Part shown: positions 52,470 to 60,480 of the stretch, in pieces
Position numbering within the stretch: the first letter of the stretch is position 1
Layout: the number at the start of each line of letters is the position of its first letter
Source: Pseudomonadota bacterium
Lineage (GTDB): Bacteria; Pseudomonadota; Gammaproteobacteria; Pseudomonadales; Pseudomonadaceae
Direction of reading: 5' to 3'
Assembly (NCBI GenBank): GCA_023388335.1
Contig: JAEWGL010000201.1
Location: 6,376-70,375, forward strand
Length of the DNA: 64,000 bases
Position numbers and translations under genes: made by a program
Notes under the pieces: generated by a model
Databases searched by the model: none
What the model was told of the DNA's origin: nothing
The model's input: the letters and a program-made list of their open reading frames with translations, nothing else

Positions 52470-53138
52470 TCACGGCAGGGGCAGCGAACTTTCGCCGAGG
52501 CCAGGCACTTGGAATACGGCCTGGTTCCGGCGAAGGGCCTTGAGCTGCCAGCCGTTCAGGCTGTCGCCGGGCTGCAGCAGGCGGACGGTCGACAGGGCGT
52601 GCGCGCCGGCCGGTAGGGCCGAGACAAACCGGACGTCGCCGCGAGTCTCGACACCTAGCAGTGTGAACGGTGGCGTCGGCGCTTGGGTTTTGGTGAGCTG
52701 CTTGATGGGGGTTACAGGCTGGGACTGTACGGATGACGCAGTCGGTCGAGCCTCCAGGAGGCGCACAGCGGTTTCCGCGCTGTCCAGTCGTTGCTCCAGC
52801 GCTGCCAGATCGGATCTGCTCGGACCCACAGGCACCGCTTCAATGGCCTTGAGCGAAGCGCTCACCTCATCCAGCTGTTTGCTCAGCTTCGTGAAGGTTG
52901 CATCCTGCTGGCGCTGGTGCTCGCCCAGCGCTTTTACTTGCGAAGGCAGTGCCGCGAGGGTGGCAGCGAGTGCATCGAGGTTCCGCCGCAGCGCGGGTAC
53001 AGGATCGGCTGGCGCATTCTCAGCGGCAACCAGGAGCTCGGTCAGTTGTTGCTGGTGGTTGTAGGTCACGGCGGCGAGCACGGCGGCGCCGAGGCACAGG
53101 GCCCCGAGCACCAGGGCCTGAAAGTGATGGACCTTCAT
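52470..53138 (-). CDS. Coiled-coil membrane protein of the ICE pilus/transfer region
   Basis: The ATG at 53138 yields 222 residues: an N-terminal membrane helix (ALVLGALCLGAAVLAAVTY), a long coiled-coil through residues ~35-130 (LRRNLDALAATLAALPSQVK; LEQRLDSAETAVRLLEARP) and a small C-terminal beta domain (FTLLGVETRGDVRFVSALP, LLQPGDSLNGWQLKALRRNQ) that resembles PilP-type periplasmic domains. It overlaps the PilL-like gene by 4 bases. Probably an envelope scaffold; no exact family name is claimed. Confidence 0.78.
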   Translation of the reverse strand: MKVHHFQALVLGALCLGAAVLAAVTYNHQQQLTELLVAAENAPADPVPALRRNLDALAATLAALPSQVKALGEHQRQQDATFTKLSKQLDEVSASLKAIEAVPVGPSRSDLAALEQRLDSAETAVRLLEARPTASSVQSQPVTPIKQLTKTQAPTPPFTLLGVETRGDVRFVSALPAGAHALSTVRLLQPGDSLNGWQLKALRRNQAVFQVPGLGESSLPLP

Positions 53139-53653
53139 GGCGCAATCTCCAGAGACGGGTGAGGTGGGGCGGGCACCGGTGCGCGAAGGGCGTAGCACAC
53201 GCTGCGTTCGACCGGGTCGATCACGAGCCGCCAAGCCGGGCCGCCGAGGATGGTCAAGGCGTCCAGCAGCGCCATCGGCCCGAGTTGGTGCTGCACGGCC
53301 GGCAGGGGGCGGCTGAACAAGGTGGTGACCTCGGCGCGGTTGGCGCAGAGTGAGTAGCCCGAGCGCTGCAGCACATGAAGCAGGGCATCACCGACCGTCG
53401 CGTGCAGCGCCGGTGAAACTTGCACGATGACGAGCTGGAACAATGGCTGGCGTTGCTCCAGCGTCGGACGCGTGCTGACCAGGGTGTAGCGGTCCTGGCG
53501 GACCCATGCCGGTGATTCCGAGAGCGGCTTGGGCGGGGTGGTCGGTGCTGCTACTGAGACAGCAGGTGGCACCGATGGGGTGATGACAGGCGACGTGTTG
53601 CACCCTGCCAGCGCGAGCATCAGGACAAGGTAAGGAAGTGCGGGCGTGTACAT
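53135..53653 (-). CDS. pilL: PilL-like conjugative lipoprotein (TIGR03748 type)
   Basis: The ATG at 53653 gives 172 residues with lipobox LAGC (Cys about residue 19). After a Pro/Val/Ala linker comes the PilL N-terminal domain (RYTLVSTRPTLEQRQPLFQL, VGDALLHVLQRSGYSLC, PLPAVQHQLGPMALLDALTI LGG), the TIGR03748 region. It is first in the string PilL-coiled coil-PFL_4693-transglycosylase-PFL_4695-TraD, all with short overlaps or gaps. Confidence 0.88.
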   Translation of the reverse strand: MYTPALPYLVLMLALAGCNTSPVITPSVPPAVSVAAPTTPPKPLSESPAWVRQDRYTLVSTRPTLEQRQPLFQLVIVQVSPALHATVGDALLHVLQRSGYSLCANRAEVTTLFSRPLPAVQHQLGPMALLDALTILGGPAWRLVIDPVERSVCYALRAPVPAPPHPSLEIAP

Positions 53654-53754
53654 GAGCAGGTCTCGACAGTAGGTGCCGACACCTTGGCAACGCGCGCGAG
53701 GTGTACCCACTGAAAAACCGAAATTGGCCGGCCGGTTTATCGGGCCCAACACAT

Positions 53755-53778
53755 AAAAAAGGCGCCCTGCAGGGCGCC
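53755..53778 (-). terminator. Intrinsic terminator downstream of the gene ending at 53784
   Basis: GGCGCCCTGCAGGGCGCC (53761-53778) is a perfect palindrome with six A's before it on plus (53755-53760), which is a U run on the minus-strand RNA. It separates the radC-side genes from the pilL transfer operon. Confidence 0.9.
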
Positions 53779-53783
53779 TTGGG

Positions 53784-54500
53784 TCAATCGTCAGCAAACA
53801 CCGGCAGTCCTGCCAGCGGGGCTGCATCGGGATCAAACACCAGGAAACGCGTGTCGGCCTGGCCGGCCAGCAGCAACAGGGTCATCAACACCGGCGGTAC
53901 CTGTTCGTCCAGCAGGCGAGTGCAGACGTCCGCTGCTGAGCAGCCGAGGCCTTCTGTTTGGCCGCTGCGGTGCCAGGGTGTCGAGTACAGCTTGCAGCCG
54001 ACGGAGCGGTTGCTGAGCAACTGGAAGCATTCAAAGAAGCCCGCGGGCTGTTCGCTGCGGGCAAGCTGCTCAAGGTAGGCGTACTCGTTGGCCGGTAAAT
54101 GGGATGAGCTGATCTCCCAGCTGCGGCTGTACTGGCCAGTGGCAAAGGACAGCTGCTGTGTCAGGTGCTCCGCCGCTTCCTGGCTGGGAAGGTCGCCGAG
54201 GTGTACCGTGCCACTCGGCCGCTCGGCCGTGACCTGGTACAGCACGGTGGTGACCACTCCGTCTGAGGGCAACTGCATGCGAAGGAAGCAAGAGACATCC
54301 TGGCCTTCCGTGATGACGGCGCAGTCGTCATCGAACACGCACGACTGGCAGTTGATGTGATCGTCGTCCAAATCCAGTTGGGCGGTGTGCAGGGGGCGGT
54401 AGCAGGGCAGGCACTGGTCGTCGTAGTTGATCTGAACCACACGTTCGCAGGAGAACGCATGGAAGCCGCGGGCAAAGGGGTTGGGGGTTGAGGTGAGCAT
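53784..54500 (-). CDS. Hypothetical ICE protein
   Basis: The ATG at 54500 has CTGGAG upstream and gives 238 residues starting MLTSTPNPFARGFHAFSCER. It has several Cys (CLPCYRPL; CQSCVFDDDC) that could bind zinc in the N-terminal third, and no signal peptide or membrane helix. The family is common on this class of ICE but has no known function. It lies 58 bases downstream of the radC-like gene, behind a structured leader, and ends at a strong terminator. Confidence 0.75.
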   Translation of the reverse strand: MLTSTPNPFARGFHAFSCERVVQINYDDQCLPCYRPLHTAQLDLDDDHINCQSCVFDDDCAVITEGQDVSCFLRMQLPSDGVVTTVLYQVTAERPSGTVHLGDLPSQEAAEHLTQQLSFATGQYSRSWEISSSHLPANEYAYLEQLARSEQPAGFFECFQLLSNRSVGCKLYSTPWHRSGQTEGLGCSAADVCTRLLDEQVPPVLMTLLLLAGQADTRFLVFDPDAAPLAGLPVFADD

Positions 54501-54558
54501 GGTGCCGCTCCAGTTAAAAGAGAACGCCACCCCATGCAGGCGGTGGCGAGAGAGAGGG
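54501..54558 (-). promoter_or_regulatory. Structured 5' leader of the hypothetical gene at 54500
   Basis: CGCCACC (54525-54531) pairs with GGTGGCG (54542-54548). On the RNA the hairpin is followed by GCGTTCTCTTTTAACTGGAG, closely matching GCGTTCCCCTTCTTTGACTG in the ardC leader. Confidence 0.55.
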
Positions 54559-55053
54559 TTAGATCCAGCCATATTCGGCCAGTGACAGAGGGTGGCCTTC
54601 GCCAACGATGATGTGGTCCAGAACGCGGACCTCGACCAGCGCTAAGACTTCGATCAGGCGTGTGGTCAGCACGCGGTCGGCGCCGCTGGGTTCAGGGCAG
54701 CCGGAGGGGTGGTTGTGGCTGAGGATAACTGCTGCGGCGTTATGTGCCAGCGCCTTGACCACCACTTCGCGAGGGTAGACCGAGGCACCGTCGATGCTGC
54801 CGAAAAACAACACCTCGAAGTCCAGCACGCGGTGGCGTGAATCGAGGTACAGCAGGGCAAACACCTCGTGGTGATAGGGCGCCAGGCGCAGCTTCAGGTA
54901 AGACGCGGCGTCGGCAGGTGTGATCAGTACTTCGCCGCGCTGAAAGTAGCGTTGGTCCAGCAACTGCAGGGCTTCGCTGATCAATGCATCTTCGTGGGCG
55001 CGCTGGGTCAGGACGGGGTCGAGGGGCTCGACCAGGGTCAATGGCGTTTTCAT
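54559..55053 (-). CDS. radC: RadC-family JAB-domain protein
   Basis: A 164-residue protein made only of the JAB/MPN domain: [15 protein letters not shown], the metal-binding [14 protein letters not shown] motif (residues 113-126) and [19 protein letters not shown]. It lacks the N-terminal helix-hairpin-helix part of chromosomal RadC, as is usual on mobile elements. Predicted metal-dependent hydrolase; its substrate in ICEs is unknown. It lies 60 bases below the small Cys protein gene in the same orientation. Confidence 0.92.
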   Translation of the reverse strand: MKTPLTLVEPLDPVLTQRAHEDALISEALQLLDQRYFQRGEVLITPADAASYLKLRLAPYHHEVFALLYLDSRHRVLDFEVLFFGSIDGASVYPREVVVKALAHNAAAVILSHNHPSGCPEPSGADRVLTTRLIEVLALVEVRVLDHIIVGEGHPLSLAEYGWI

Positions 55054-55113
55054 GAGCAGAACCTCGTGTGCAGGGGGCTCCGAGAGGAGGTCCCTGTGGG
55101 TAGGGTCAGGCGG

Positions 55114-55371
55114 TCACAGGCGGGTGAAACGATGCCGGGTGCCGTGCAACGGCGAATGACAGGCTTCGCAGGGGTGAGTGGAGAAGGGGTCGATGCCAAC
55201 GCCGGTGTCCGGATCGAAATCAGCGCTGAGTGGCAATAACACCTGCAGCTCCTTACGCATCTGCGTGATTCGCTGGTCGACTTCGGCCTCGCTGTAGTAC
55301 AGCGACAGTGCGCTGAAGTCGTCGTAGGCCACGGCGTGCAGGCAATCCTCACAGAGCCAGTAACTCTCCAT
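55114..55371 (-). CDS. Small Cys-rich (zinc-ribbon-like) ICE protein
   Basis: An 85-residue protein with CEDC near the N-terminus (LCEDCLHAVAYDDFSAL) and CEAC near the C-terminus (HPCEACHSPLHGTRHRF), a layout able to hold a structural zinc. The middle is helical and acidic. It is a recurrent small ICE protein located between the STY4534 and radC genes, function unknown. Confidence 0.8.
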   Translation of the reverse strand: MESYWLCEDCLHAVAYDDFSALSLYYSEAEVDQRITQMRKELQVLLPLSADFDPDTGVGIDPFSTHPCEACHSPLHGTRHRFTRL

Positions 55372-55431
55372 GGCAGCCTCCGGGGGTGAGAAAAGGCGCT
55401 CATGTGAGCGCCTCTGTGGTGGGTGTCAGTC

Positions 55432-55944
55432 TCAGGCAGGCTGCGTGGCCTGGTTCAGAGCCTGATCGGCACTTTGTGAAGGATTCGGCGCATGCTGTTT
55501 TGCCGCTTCGGACGGCGGTTCAGACAAGGAGGCATCCTGCCGAGCTGGCGCCTTGTAGGTGAGTTGGCCGTCGACCTTGATCCACTCGATGAAGATCAAC
55601 CGGCCTTTGAGGCTGGCGCCCGGTTGGCCTTTGCGCTCACCTTTTTCGTAGGTGAAGGCATCGACCCAAAGGTCGCCGATACGAAACGCGATCAACACCT
55701 TGCGTTCGGCACGGACATCCTCGAGGTGTTCGCGGATCAGCCGTTCGGCTTCACCGCCAGCGACCTTGCAGTCGAAGCGGGTGTACTCGACGTCATCCGA
55801 CGCACCGTGCAAGGCGGCGATGTCGCAGGCCATAAAGGGCTGGCCGCGCCGCACTGGCACCTCGCGCACGCGGTTCAAGTATCCAATGCCTTGGGTGTGC
55901 AGGTTGAAGTAGGTGATGGGGGCATCAGTGTTTGCCGTGGTCAT
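55432..55944 (-). CDS. STY4534 family ICE replication protein (DUF3577)
   Basis: A 170-residue protein with YFNLHTQGIGYLNRVREVPV, CDIAALHGASDDVEYTRFDC and GDLWVDAFTYEKGERKGQ, the hallmark of DUF3577/STY4534 proteins that have an OB-like ssDNA-binding look. The last ~35 residues are low complexity. It is preceded by a structured leader and a candidate radC-type RNA. The family is proposed to support element replication or maintenance. Confidence 0.87.
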   Translation of the reverse strand: MTTANTDAPITYFNLHTQGIGYLNRVREVPVRRGQPFMACDIAALHGASDDVEYTRFDCKVAGGEAERLIREHLEDVRAERKVLIAFRIGDLWVDAFTYEKGERKGQPGASLKGRLIFIEWIKVDGQLTYKAPARQDASLSEPPSEAAKQHAPNPSQSADQALNQATQPA

Positions 55945-56000
55945 GGTGAATCTCCTGTTTGCGAGAAACGCGGATATTCACCGGCCCTGGCGGGGGTGAG
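55945..56000 (-). promoter_or_regulatory. Structured 5' leader of the STY4534-family gene
   Basis: TCACC (55978-55982) pairs with GGTGA (55995-55999), and on the RNA GCGTTTCTC and CAGGAGA follow. The layout matches the ardC leader, but the stem is shorter. Confidence 0.4.
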
Positions 56001-56040
56001 TCCGCAAGGGAAGGTCAGGTGCAACAGCAGTGGTGTAAGA

Positions 56041-56149
56041 GCGCTCATCATCGCGGGGAGCGATAACCGTGCGAGCCGCCGAACGCTAGTCGCACTTTGG
56101 GAGGAACCACTCTGGGGAGAGCGTAGCCTTGCAGGTTCCGGCTACCTAA
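56041..56149 (-). ncRNA. Candidate radC-type structured RNA element, copy 2
   Basis: This is the second copy of the element at 26478-26581. Stems GTAGCC/GGCTAC (56122-56127 with 56140-56145) and GTGCGA/TCGCAC (56069-56074 with 56089-56094) are intact, and GAGCGATAACCGTGCGAGC-CGCCGAACGC is the core. It ends about 100 bases upstream of the STY4534-family start on the minus strand. It resembles the radC RNA motif described for conjugative elements, as far as I recall its consensus. Confidence 0.6.
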
Positions 56150-56686
56150 TGCTGTCATCGACAGCGTGGTGCAGTTCATCTATAGAACGGTGCGTAGAGC
56201 CCGTCAACAGCGGTTTTGACTGGGTTCAGAGGTGTGGATGTGGGTGGTGCACAGTAGATTCAAACGTGCGAAAAAATAGCCCAACGGTCGTCGGGCTAGG
56301 AACAGCAGGGCCACCCTTGATCCGGTCCATTGACAGCGAAGTCGTCGCTTCACTTCAGCTGTCGCTTCACCCTGATCAACCGACCCTTGTCGTGGCCTGG
56401 GTCGGGATAACTGGCACGCATCCGCGCACAAACGGCGCCCGTTTTTTCGCCGGCGGGCACCGGCACTGAGCATCGTCGCCGAGGCGGATGACCCCTGCAG
56501 CCTGAAGCAGGTCGCACGGGTCATCCGTCTCGGGAACCTTGGACATCCTGAACAGTGATGCAGCGCAGTGTAAGAGGCTCCGAACTCAACGAGTCTGGCC
56601 GAGCTGCCCGGAGCGAATCGGCCTGGGGTCGCCAAACGGCGAGGGGCCTGTTCACTACACCAGCGACTGGCCCCAGCGTCAAGCCG
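56150..56686. other. Intergenic region (537 bp) below topoisomerase III, no gene supported
   Basis: Open frames here lack ribosome binding sites and family signals. One strong inverted repeat, CGGATGACCC (56485-56494) with GGGTCATCCG (56518-56527), encloses an inner CTGC/GCAG pair; no T run follows, so it may be a transcript-end or regulatory structure. The promoter of the radC-RNA/STY4534 operon should also be here. Confidence 0.5.
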
Positions 56687-58672
56687 TCAGGTCCGCTTCG
56701 GCTTGGCGGGCGCCGCGCTGGCCTTCACTGGCTTGGTACCCTTGCAGTCCGGGTAGCGTACACAGGACCAAAAGTTACCGGTGCGGCCTTTGCGCTGGCG
56801 CATGGGGCTGCGGCACACGGGGCAGGCGGGACCTTTCGAACGAGGGAGCTGCAGGTTCAGCGAGGCCTGGCTGCGCACCACCTGGGTGAGCCAGGCCGCC
56901 TGCTTGGCGAGAAACGCCTCGATGCTCAACTGCCCGGTCTCGATCCGTGCCAGTGCCTGTTCCCATACCGCAGTCATCACCGGATCAGCCACCTCACGCG
57001 GAACGGCCTCGATCAACGTGTGGGCGGCCGCAGAGGCCGCCAGGCTGCGCTTTTTCTTAGTCAAGTAGCCGTGATCGATCAGGCCTTGGATGATCGCGGC
57101 GCGGGTGGCCTCGGTACCGATGCCAATGCTGTCTTTCAAGGTTTGCTTCAGGCGCGTGTCGGCCACCTGGTTGGCGATGGTTTTCATCGCCTTGACCAGT
57201 GTGCCTTCGGTGTAGGGTTTGGGCGGCTGGGTGCGCTGTGCATTGACCGTGGCATCGCGCACACCAACCGATGCACCTTCCTGCAAGGTGGGGAGCCGCT
57301 GCGTTTGCTCGGTCGGTTCGCTGGCGTCGGCTTCGGCTTCGTCGATCACGGCCTTCCAGCCACGCACCTGGATCTGCTTGCCGCGGGCCATCAACTGATC
57401 GGCTTGGCTGCGCAGCTGCACCTGGGTTTTCAGGTATTCGTGGTGGGGCAGAAACTGCGCCAGGTAGCGGGCGCGGATCAGGGTGTACATGGCACGCTCG
57501 CGCTCGGACAACTGATCCAGCGGGATCAACACGGCGGTGGGGATGATGCCGTGGTGGGCAGTGACCTTGCTGCCATTCCAGGCGCGGGAGCGTCGTGTCG
57601 GATCAAGCTCCTTGAAGCGCTGGCCAAGCGTAGGATCGGTCGCGGCCAAGGCCTGCAGCACACGCGGCACTTCGTCCAGCATGCTCTCTGGCAGGTAGCC
57701 GCAGTCGCTGCGGGGGTAGGTGGTGGCCTTATGGGTTTCGTACAGTGCCTGCGCCACACTGAGGGTTTCCTGCGCGCCCAGGCCGAGTTTGGCCGAACAG
57801 ACCTCCTGCAGCGTGCCCAGGTCGAACGGCAAGGGCGGTCCCTCCGTCACGCGTTCAACGTCGACCCGCTCGACTTGTACTGACCGCGCAGCTGCCAGGC
57901 GCCGGGCCGCCTGCTCGGCCGCCACCTGATCAACACAGCGACCGGCATCATCGCAGTGTGCAGCGGGTGGCTGCCAGCGTGCCTCAAACTCAGCCCCGTC
58001 ATCCCGCAGCACAACGTCCATGGTCCAGAAGGGCCGGGCGACAAAGCTGGCGATGGCGCGGTCACGTTCAACCACCAGGCGCAGGGTCGGTGTCTGTACA
58101 CGGCCTACGGGCAGCGTACCGTCGAAGCCGGCGCGGCGACCGAGCAGGGTGAACAATCGGCTGAGGTTGATGCCCACCAGCCAATCGGCCCGGGACCGGG
58201 CGAGGGCACAGTGGTACAGCGGCAGGGTTTGCTCACCCGGCCGCAACGCCGCCAGGGCCCGGCGGATCGAAGCGTCGTCGAGGGCGGACAGCCACAGGCG
58301 CAGGATCGGCCCCTGATACTGGCAGCGCTCGAGGATCTCCCGGGCAATCATCTCGCCCTCGCGATCGGCGTCGGTGGCAATCACGACCTCGGTGCAGTTC
58401 TGCAACAGCCGGCTGATCGCCTTCAGCTGCGCCGCCACCTTGGGCTTCGCCACCAGTTGCCAGTGCTGCGGGATGATCGGCAGGTGCTCCAGTGACCAGC
58501 GCTTGAACTGGTCGCCATAAATTTCCGGTGGCGCGGTCTCCAGCAGATGACCCACGCACCAGGTCACGGTCACTCCCGTGCCCTGCAGGCAGCCTTCGCC
58601 GCGACGATGAGCCTGCAGCACCCGGGCAATGTCGCGGGCTTGGGACGGTTTTTCGCAGATGTAGAGGCGCAT
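56687..58672 (-). CDS. topB: DNA topoisomerase III
   Basis: A 661-residue type IA topoisomerase. The TOPRIM domain is at the N-terminus (MRLYICEKPSQARDIARVLQ, acidic DADREGE at 101-107). The active-site tyrosine is Tyr 319 in TTYPRSDCG, with PVGRVQTPTLRLV before it. A C-terminal zinc-finger-like Cys cluster (CPVCRSPM to YPDCKGTKP) completes it. ICE-borne TopB is thought to resolve replication or transfer intermediates. Its C-terminus is basic (PAKPKRT). Confidence 0.95.
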   Translation of the reverse strand: MRLYICEKPSQARDIARVLQAHRRGEGCLQGTGVTVTWCVGHLLETAPPEIYGDQFKRWSLEHLPIIPQHWQLVAKPKVAAQLKAISRLLQNCTEVVIATDADREGEMIAREILERCQYQGPILRLWLSALDDASIRRALAALRPGEQTLPLYHCALARSRADWLVGINLSRLFTLLGRRAGFDGTLPVGRVQTPTLRLVVERDRAIASFVARPFWTMDVVLRDDGAEFEARWQPPAAHCDDAGRCVDQVAAEQAARRLAAARSVQVERVDVERVTEGPPLPFDLGTLQEVCSAKLGLGAQETLSVAQALYETHKATTYPRSDCGYLPESMLDEVPRVLQALAATDPTLGQRFKELDPTRRSRAWNGSKVTAHHGIIPTAVLIPLDQLSERERAMYTLIRARYLAQFLPHHEYLKTQVQLRSQADQLMARGKQIQVRGWKAVIDEAEADASEPTEQTQRLPTLQEGASVGVRDATVNAQRTQPPKPYTEGTLVKAMKTIANQVADTRLKQTLKDSIGIGTEATRAAIIQGLIDHGYLTKKKRSLAASAAAHTLIEAVPREVADPVMTAVWEQALARIETGQLSIEAFLAKQAAWLTQVVRSQASLNLQLPRSKGPACPVCRSPMRQRKGRTGNFWSCVRYPDCKGTKPVKASAAPAKPKRT

Positions 58673-58783
58673 GACGTGGCCCTCTCGGTCAGGTACCGAC
58701 AGGGTGGTCGCGTGACAGGGGAGATCTAGGGAAAAGCTGAACTGGTCGAGATCATATCGGCGTGGCCGCCAGCAGAGAGGGGC

Positions 58784-59125
58784 TTACCGCTGCGCGAGGT
58801 GTGCGGTCACGGTCTGCAGAAGGTCCAGGGCAAACTGCTTGTCCGTCTCGCCAAGGTCCTTGATCAACGAGGCAATCTTTTGCCCCTGGTCCTGTGGCCG
58901 AGGACTGATGGCCAGCAGCAGCTCATCGGCCGGACAGCCATACATATCCGCCAACTGTAGCAGCTTGGGCACGGTCAGCTCGACCTTGCCACGCTCCATG
59001 CGCGACACCGCTTCGGTGCCGATCTCCAGGCGTTCACCAACTTGCGCCTGGGTAAAGCCCTGGGCACGGCGGTACTTGGCCAACTGGCGGCCGATGTGTT
59101 GTGGGCTAGGCTCTTTGACTGGCAA
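58784..59125 (-). CDS. XRE-family transcriptional regulator
   Basis: The TTG at 59125 is the best start: GGAG lies 9-10 bases upstream and no ATG is near. The 113-residue protein has an N-terminal HTH (IGRQLAKYRRAQGFTQAQVG, IGTEAVSRMERGKVELTVPK) and a C-terminal helical tail (LIKDLGETDKQFALDLLQTV). Two operator-like palindromes with GGTTGA cores lie just upstream, so it probably represses itself and the divergent small gene. It may be a switch for element functions. Confidence 0.85.
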   Translation of the reverse strand: MPVKEPSPQHIGRQLAKYRRAQGFTQAQVGERLEIGTEAVSRMERGKVELTVPKLLQLADMYGCPADELLLAISPRPQDQGQKIASLIKDLGETDKQFALDLLQTVTAHLAQR

Positions 59126-59142
59126 CGGGGTGGCTCTCCAAT

Positions 59143-59159
59143 TCAACCCGTATGGTTGA
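59143..59159. promoter_or_regulatory. Operator-like inverted repeat O1 upstream of the XRE gene
   Basis: TCAACC (59143-59148) and GGTTGA (59154-59159) form an inverted repeat with a 5-base spacer, immediately upstream of the XRE ribosome binding site. It shares its half-site with O2. Confidence 0.6.
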
Positions 59160-59189
59160 CCAGCCACCCAAGGATATGAACGACCTGAC

Positions 59190-59206
59190 AGGTTGACTGT
59201 CAACCT
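59190..59206. promoter_or_regulatory. Operator-like palindrome O2
   Basis: AGGTTGACTGTCAACCT is perfectly palindromic around its central T (8-bp arms). It lies between the divergent XRE and DUF4880-like genes, 31 bases from O1, and is a good candidate for cooperative binding by an XRE dimer. Confidence 0.65.
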
Positions 59207-59265
59207 AGTGGGGCGTATCACCCAATGAGACTACGGTGACCTGACCGTCACACGGAGATTGCGGA

Positions 59266-59508
59266 TTGGACGAACGTGAGCAGCATGAAGCGGATGCGTT
59301 AGCGATCAAGGCCTGCGAGTTGTTCATGGCTACCCATCAGGAACCTGACAACCAAGCGGCGAGGGCCAGGTTGATCGTGTGGGTCAAGGAAGCGCCCGCG
59401 CACAGGCGGGCGTTCCTTGCCCTGGACCGGTACCTGGCGGAGGTCAAGGGGTTGATCGAGGGGGACGACCTGCATGGCGTTGCCCGCCGCGTGGGGCCCC
59501 GCGACTGA
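59266..59508 (+). CDS. Small protein resembling the FecR N-terminal (DUF4880) domain
   Basis: An 80-residue protein from the TTG at 59266 (GGAG at 59254-59257). It carries EADALAIKACELFMATHQEP and ARLIVWVKEAPAHRRAFLAL, the pattern of the cytoplasmic N-terminal helical domain of FecR anti-sigma regulators (ALRLxxWxxESPAHRxAF). No membrane helix or FecR domain follows, so it is a free-standing version. It is divergent from the XRE gene and likely under the same operators. Confidence 0.65.
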   Translation: MDEREQHEADALAIKACELFMATHQEPDNQAARARLIVWVKEAPAHRRAFLALDRYLAEVKGLIEGDDLHGVARRVGPRD

Positions 59509-59551
59509 GCGGTCTCGCGCTGAAGGGCGCGTTCCACTGACGTCCACCCGC

Positions 59552-59980
59552 TCAGGTCGACTTGCGGGTGGTTTTCTTGCCAGCCGGCTTACGGCTGCTG
59601 CCCCCATTGTCACTGGCCTTCTCGCGCATCGATACGCCGGCCAGGCGATGGGGCAGGATGCCGATGTGCCGTGCCTCGACCTTGAATGTTACCCGGGCAT
59701 TGTCCTCGCTGTCTTCCCACTCGTCCTTGACCGTTCGACCCATGACCAGGACGCGCATGCCTTTCTGGTACAAGGTGCTCCAGTGCTCGGCATCGCGGTG
59801 CCAGAGCTCGACCGGGGCCCAGTAGCCGCCGCGGTCTTCGTAGCCGCCCTCGCGTGGAACCGGGTTGTCGAAATAGACATTCAGCCGCAGCAAGCGCTTT
59901 GGCTCGTCCGGGTTGTTGTTGAACTCCTGAAACTCAGGTGGACTGCCGATGTTGCCTTCGCCAACAAAGAACGTGCTCAT
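59552..59980 (-). CDS. ssb: Single-stranded DNA-binding protein
   Basis: A 142-residue OB-fold protein: FFVGEGNIGSPPEF at the N-terminus, LRLNVYFDNPVPREG, HWSTLYQKGMRVLVMGRTV and NARVTFKVEARHIGILPHRL. The acidic C-terminal tip of chromosomal SSB is absent; the tail is basic (KPAGKKTTRKST), as in many ICE versions. It should coat transferred single strands. It overlaps the DUF3158 gene by 4 bases. Confidence 0.9.
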   Translation of the reverse strand: MSTFFVGEGNIGSPPEFQEFNNNPDEPKRLLRLNVYFDNPVPREGGYEDRGGYWAPVELWHRDAEHWSTLYQKGMRVLVMGRTVKDEWEDSEDNARVTFKVEARHIGILPHRLAGVSMREKASDNGGSSRKPAGKKTTRKST

Positions 59981-60480
59981 GGGTGTTTCTCCTCGGTGGT
60001 GGTATCGAAAAGGACGTCATCGGCATACGCGAGCTTGAGGGCGCCCATGAGGACCTGGCGATAGAGCGAGTTCAGGCTGCTCATCTGCAGGTTGAGGACG
60101 ATCCGGTTGGCCTCCAGCTGGTACAGCGCCTGGCGCAACTCCGGCTGCAGTAACGGATGCTCCATCACCTGCTCCCAGACCTCCACGCCCATGCGCTTGA
60201 AGTCCGGGCTGCGCCAGCGGAGGAAGCAGGCGCCCTGGGAGCTGTGCTGGACGCTCAGTCGCAACTCGAGCAGCGAGAAGGGTGGCTGCGCCATGATCGC
60301 CAGCATCGCGGCCATTAGCGTCTCGAGTTCGCCGCGCAGCTGCTTGATTGTCTCGGCGAACTGGAACAGCTCCCCCTTACCCTTAAAAGGCTTTAAAAGG
60401 CCTTTTAGAGAGGCACTTTGTTCAAGCTCGCGATAGGCCTCTGATGACAAGCAATGGGCGATCGCTTCGGCCAGGGTCAT
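59977..60480 (-). CDS. DUF3158 family ICE protein
   Basis: A 167-residue soluble helical protein with LLKPFKGKGELFQFAETIKQ, FLRWRSPDFKRMGVEVWEQV and LYQLEANRIVLNLQMSSLNS, typical of DUF3158, which sits between PFL_4669 and ssb in PFGI-1-class ICEs. Function unknown, possibly linked to ssDNA handling. It overlaps both neighbours by 4 bases. Confidence 0.87.
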   Translation of the reverse strand: MTLAEAIAHCLSSEAYRELEQSASLKGLLKPFKGKGELFQFAETIKQLRGELETLMAAMLAIMAQPPFSLLELRLSVQHSSQGACFLRWRSPDFKRMGVEVWEQVMEHPLLQPELRQALYQLEANRIVLNLQMSSLNSLYRQVLMGALKLAYADDVLFDTTTEEKHP

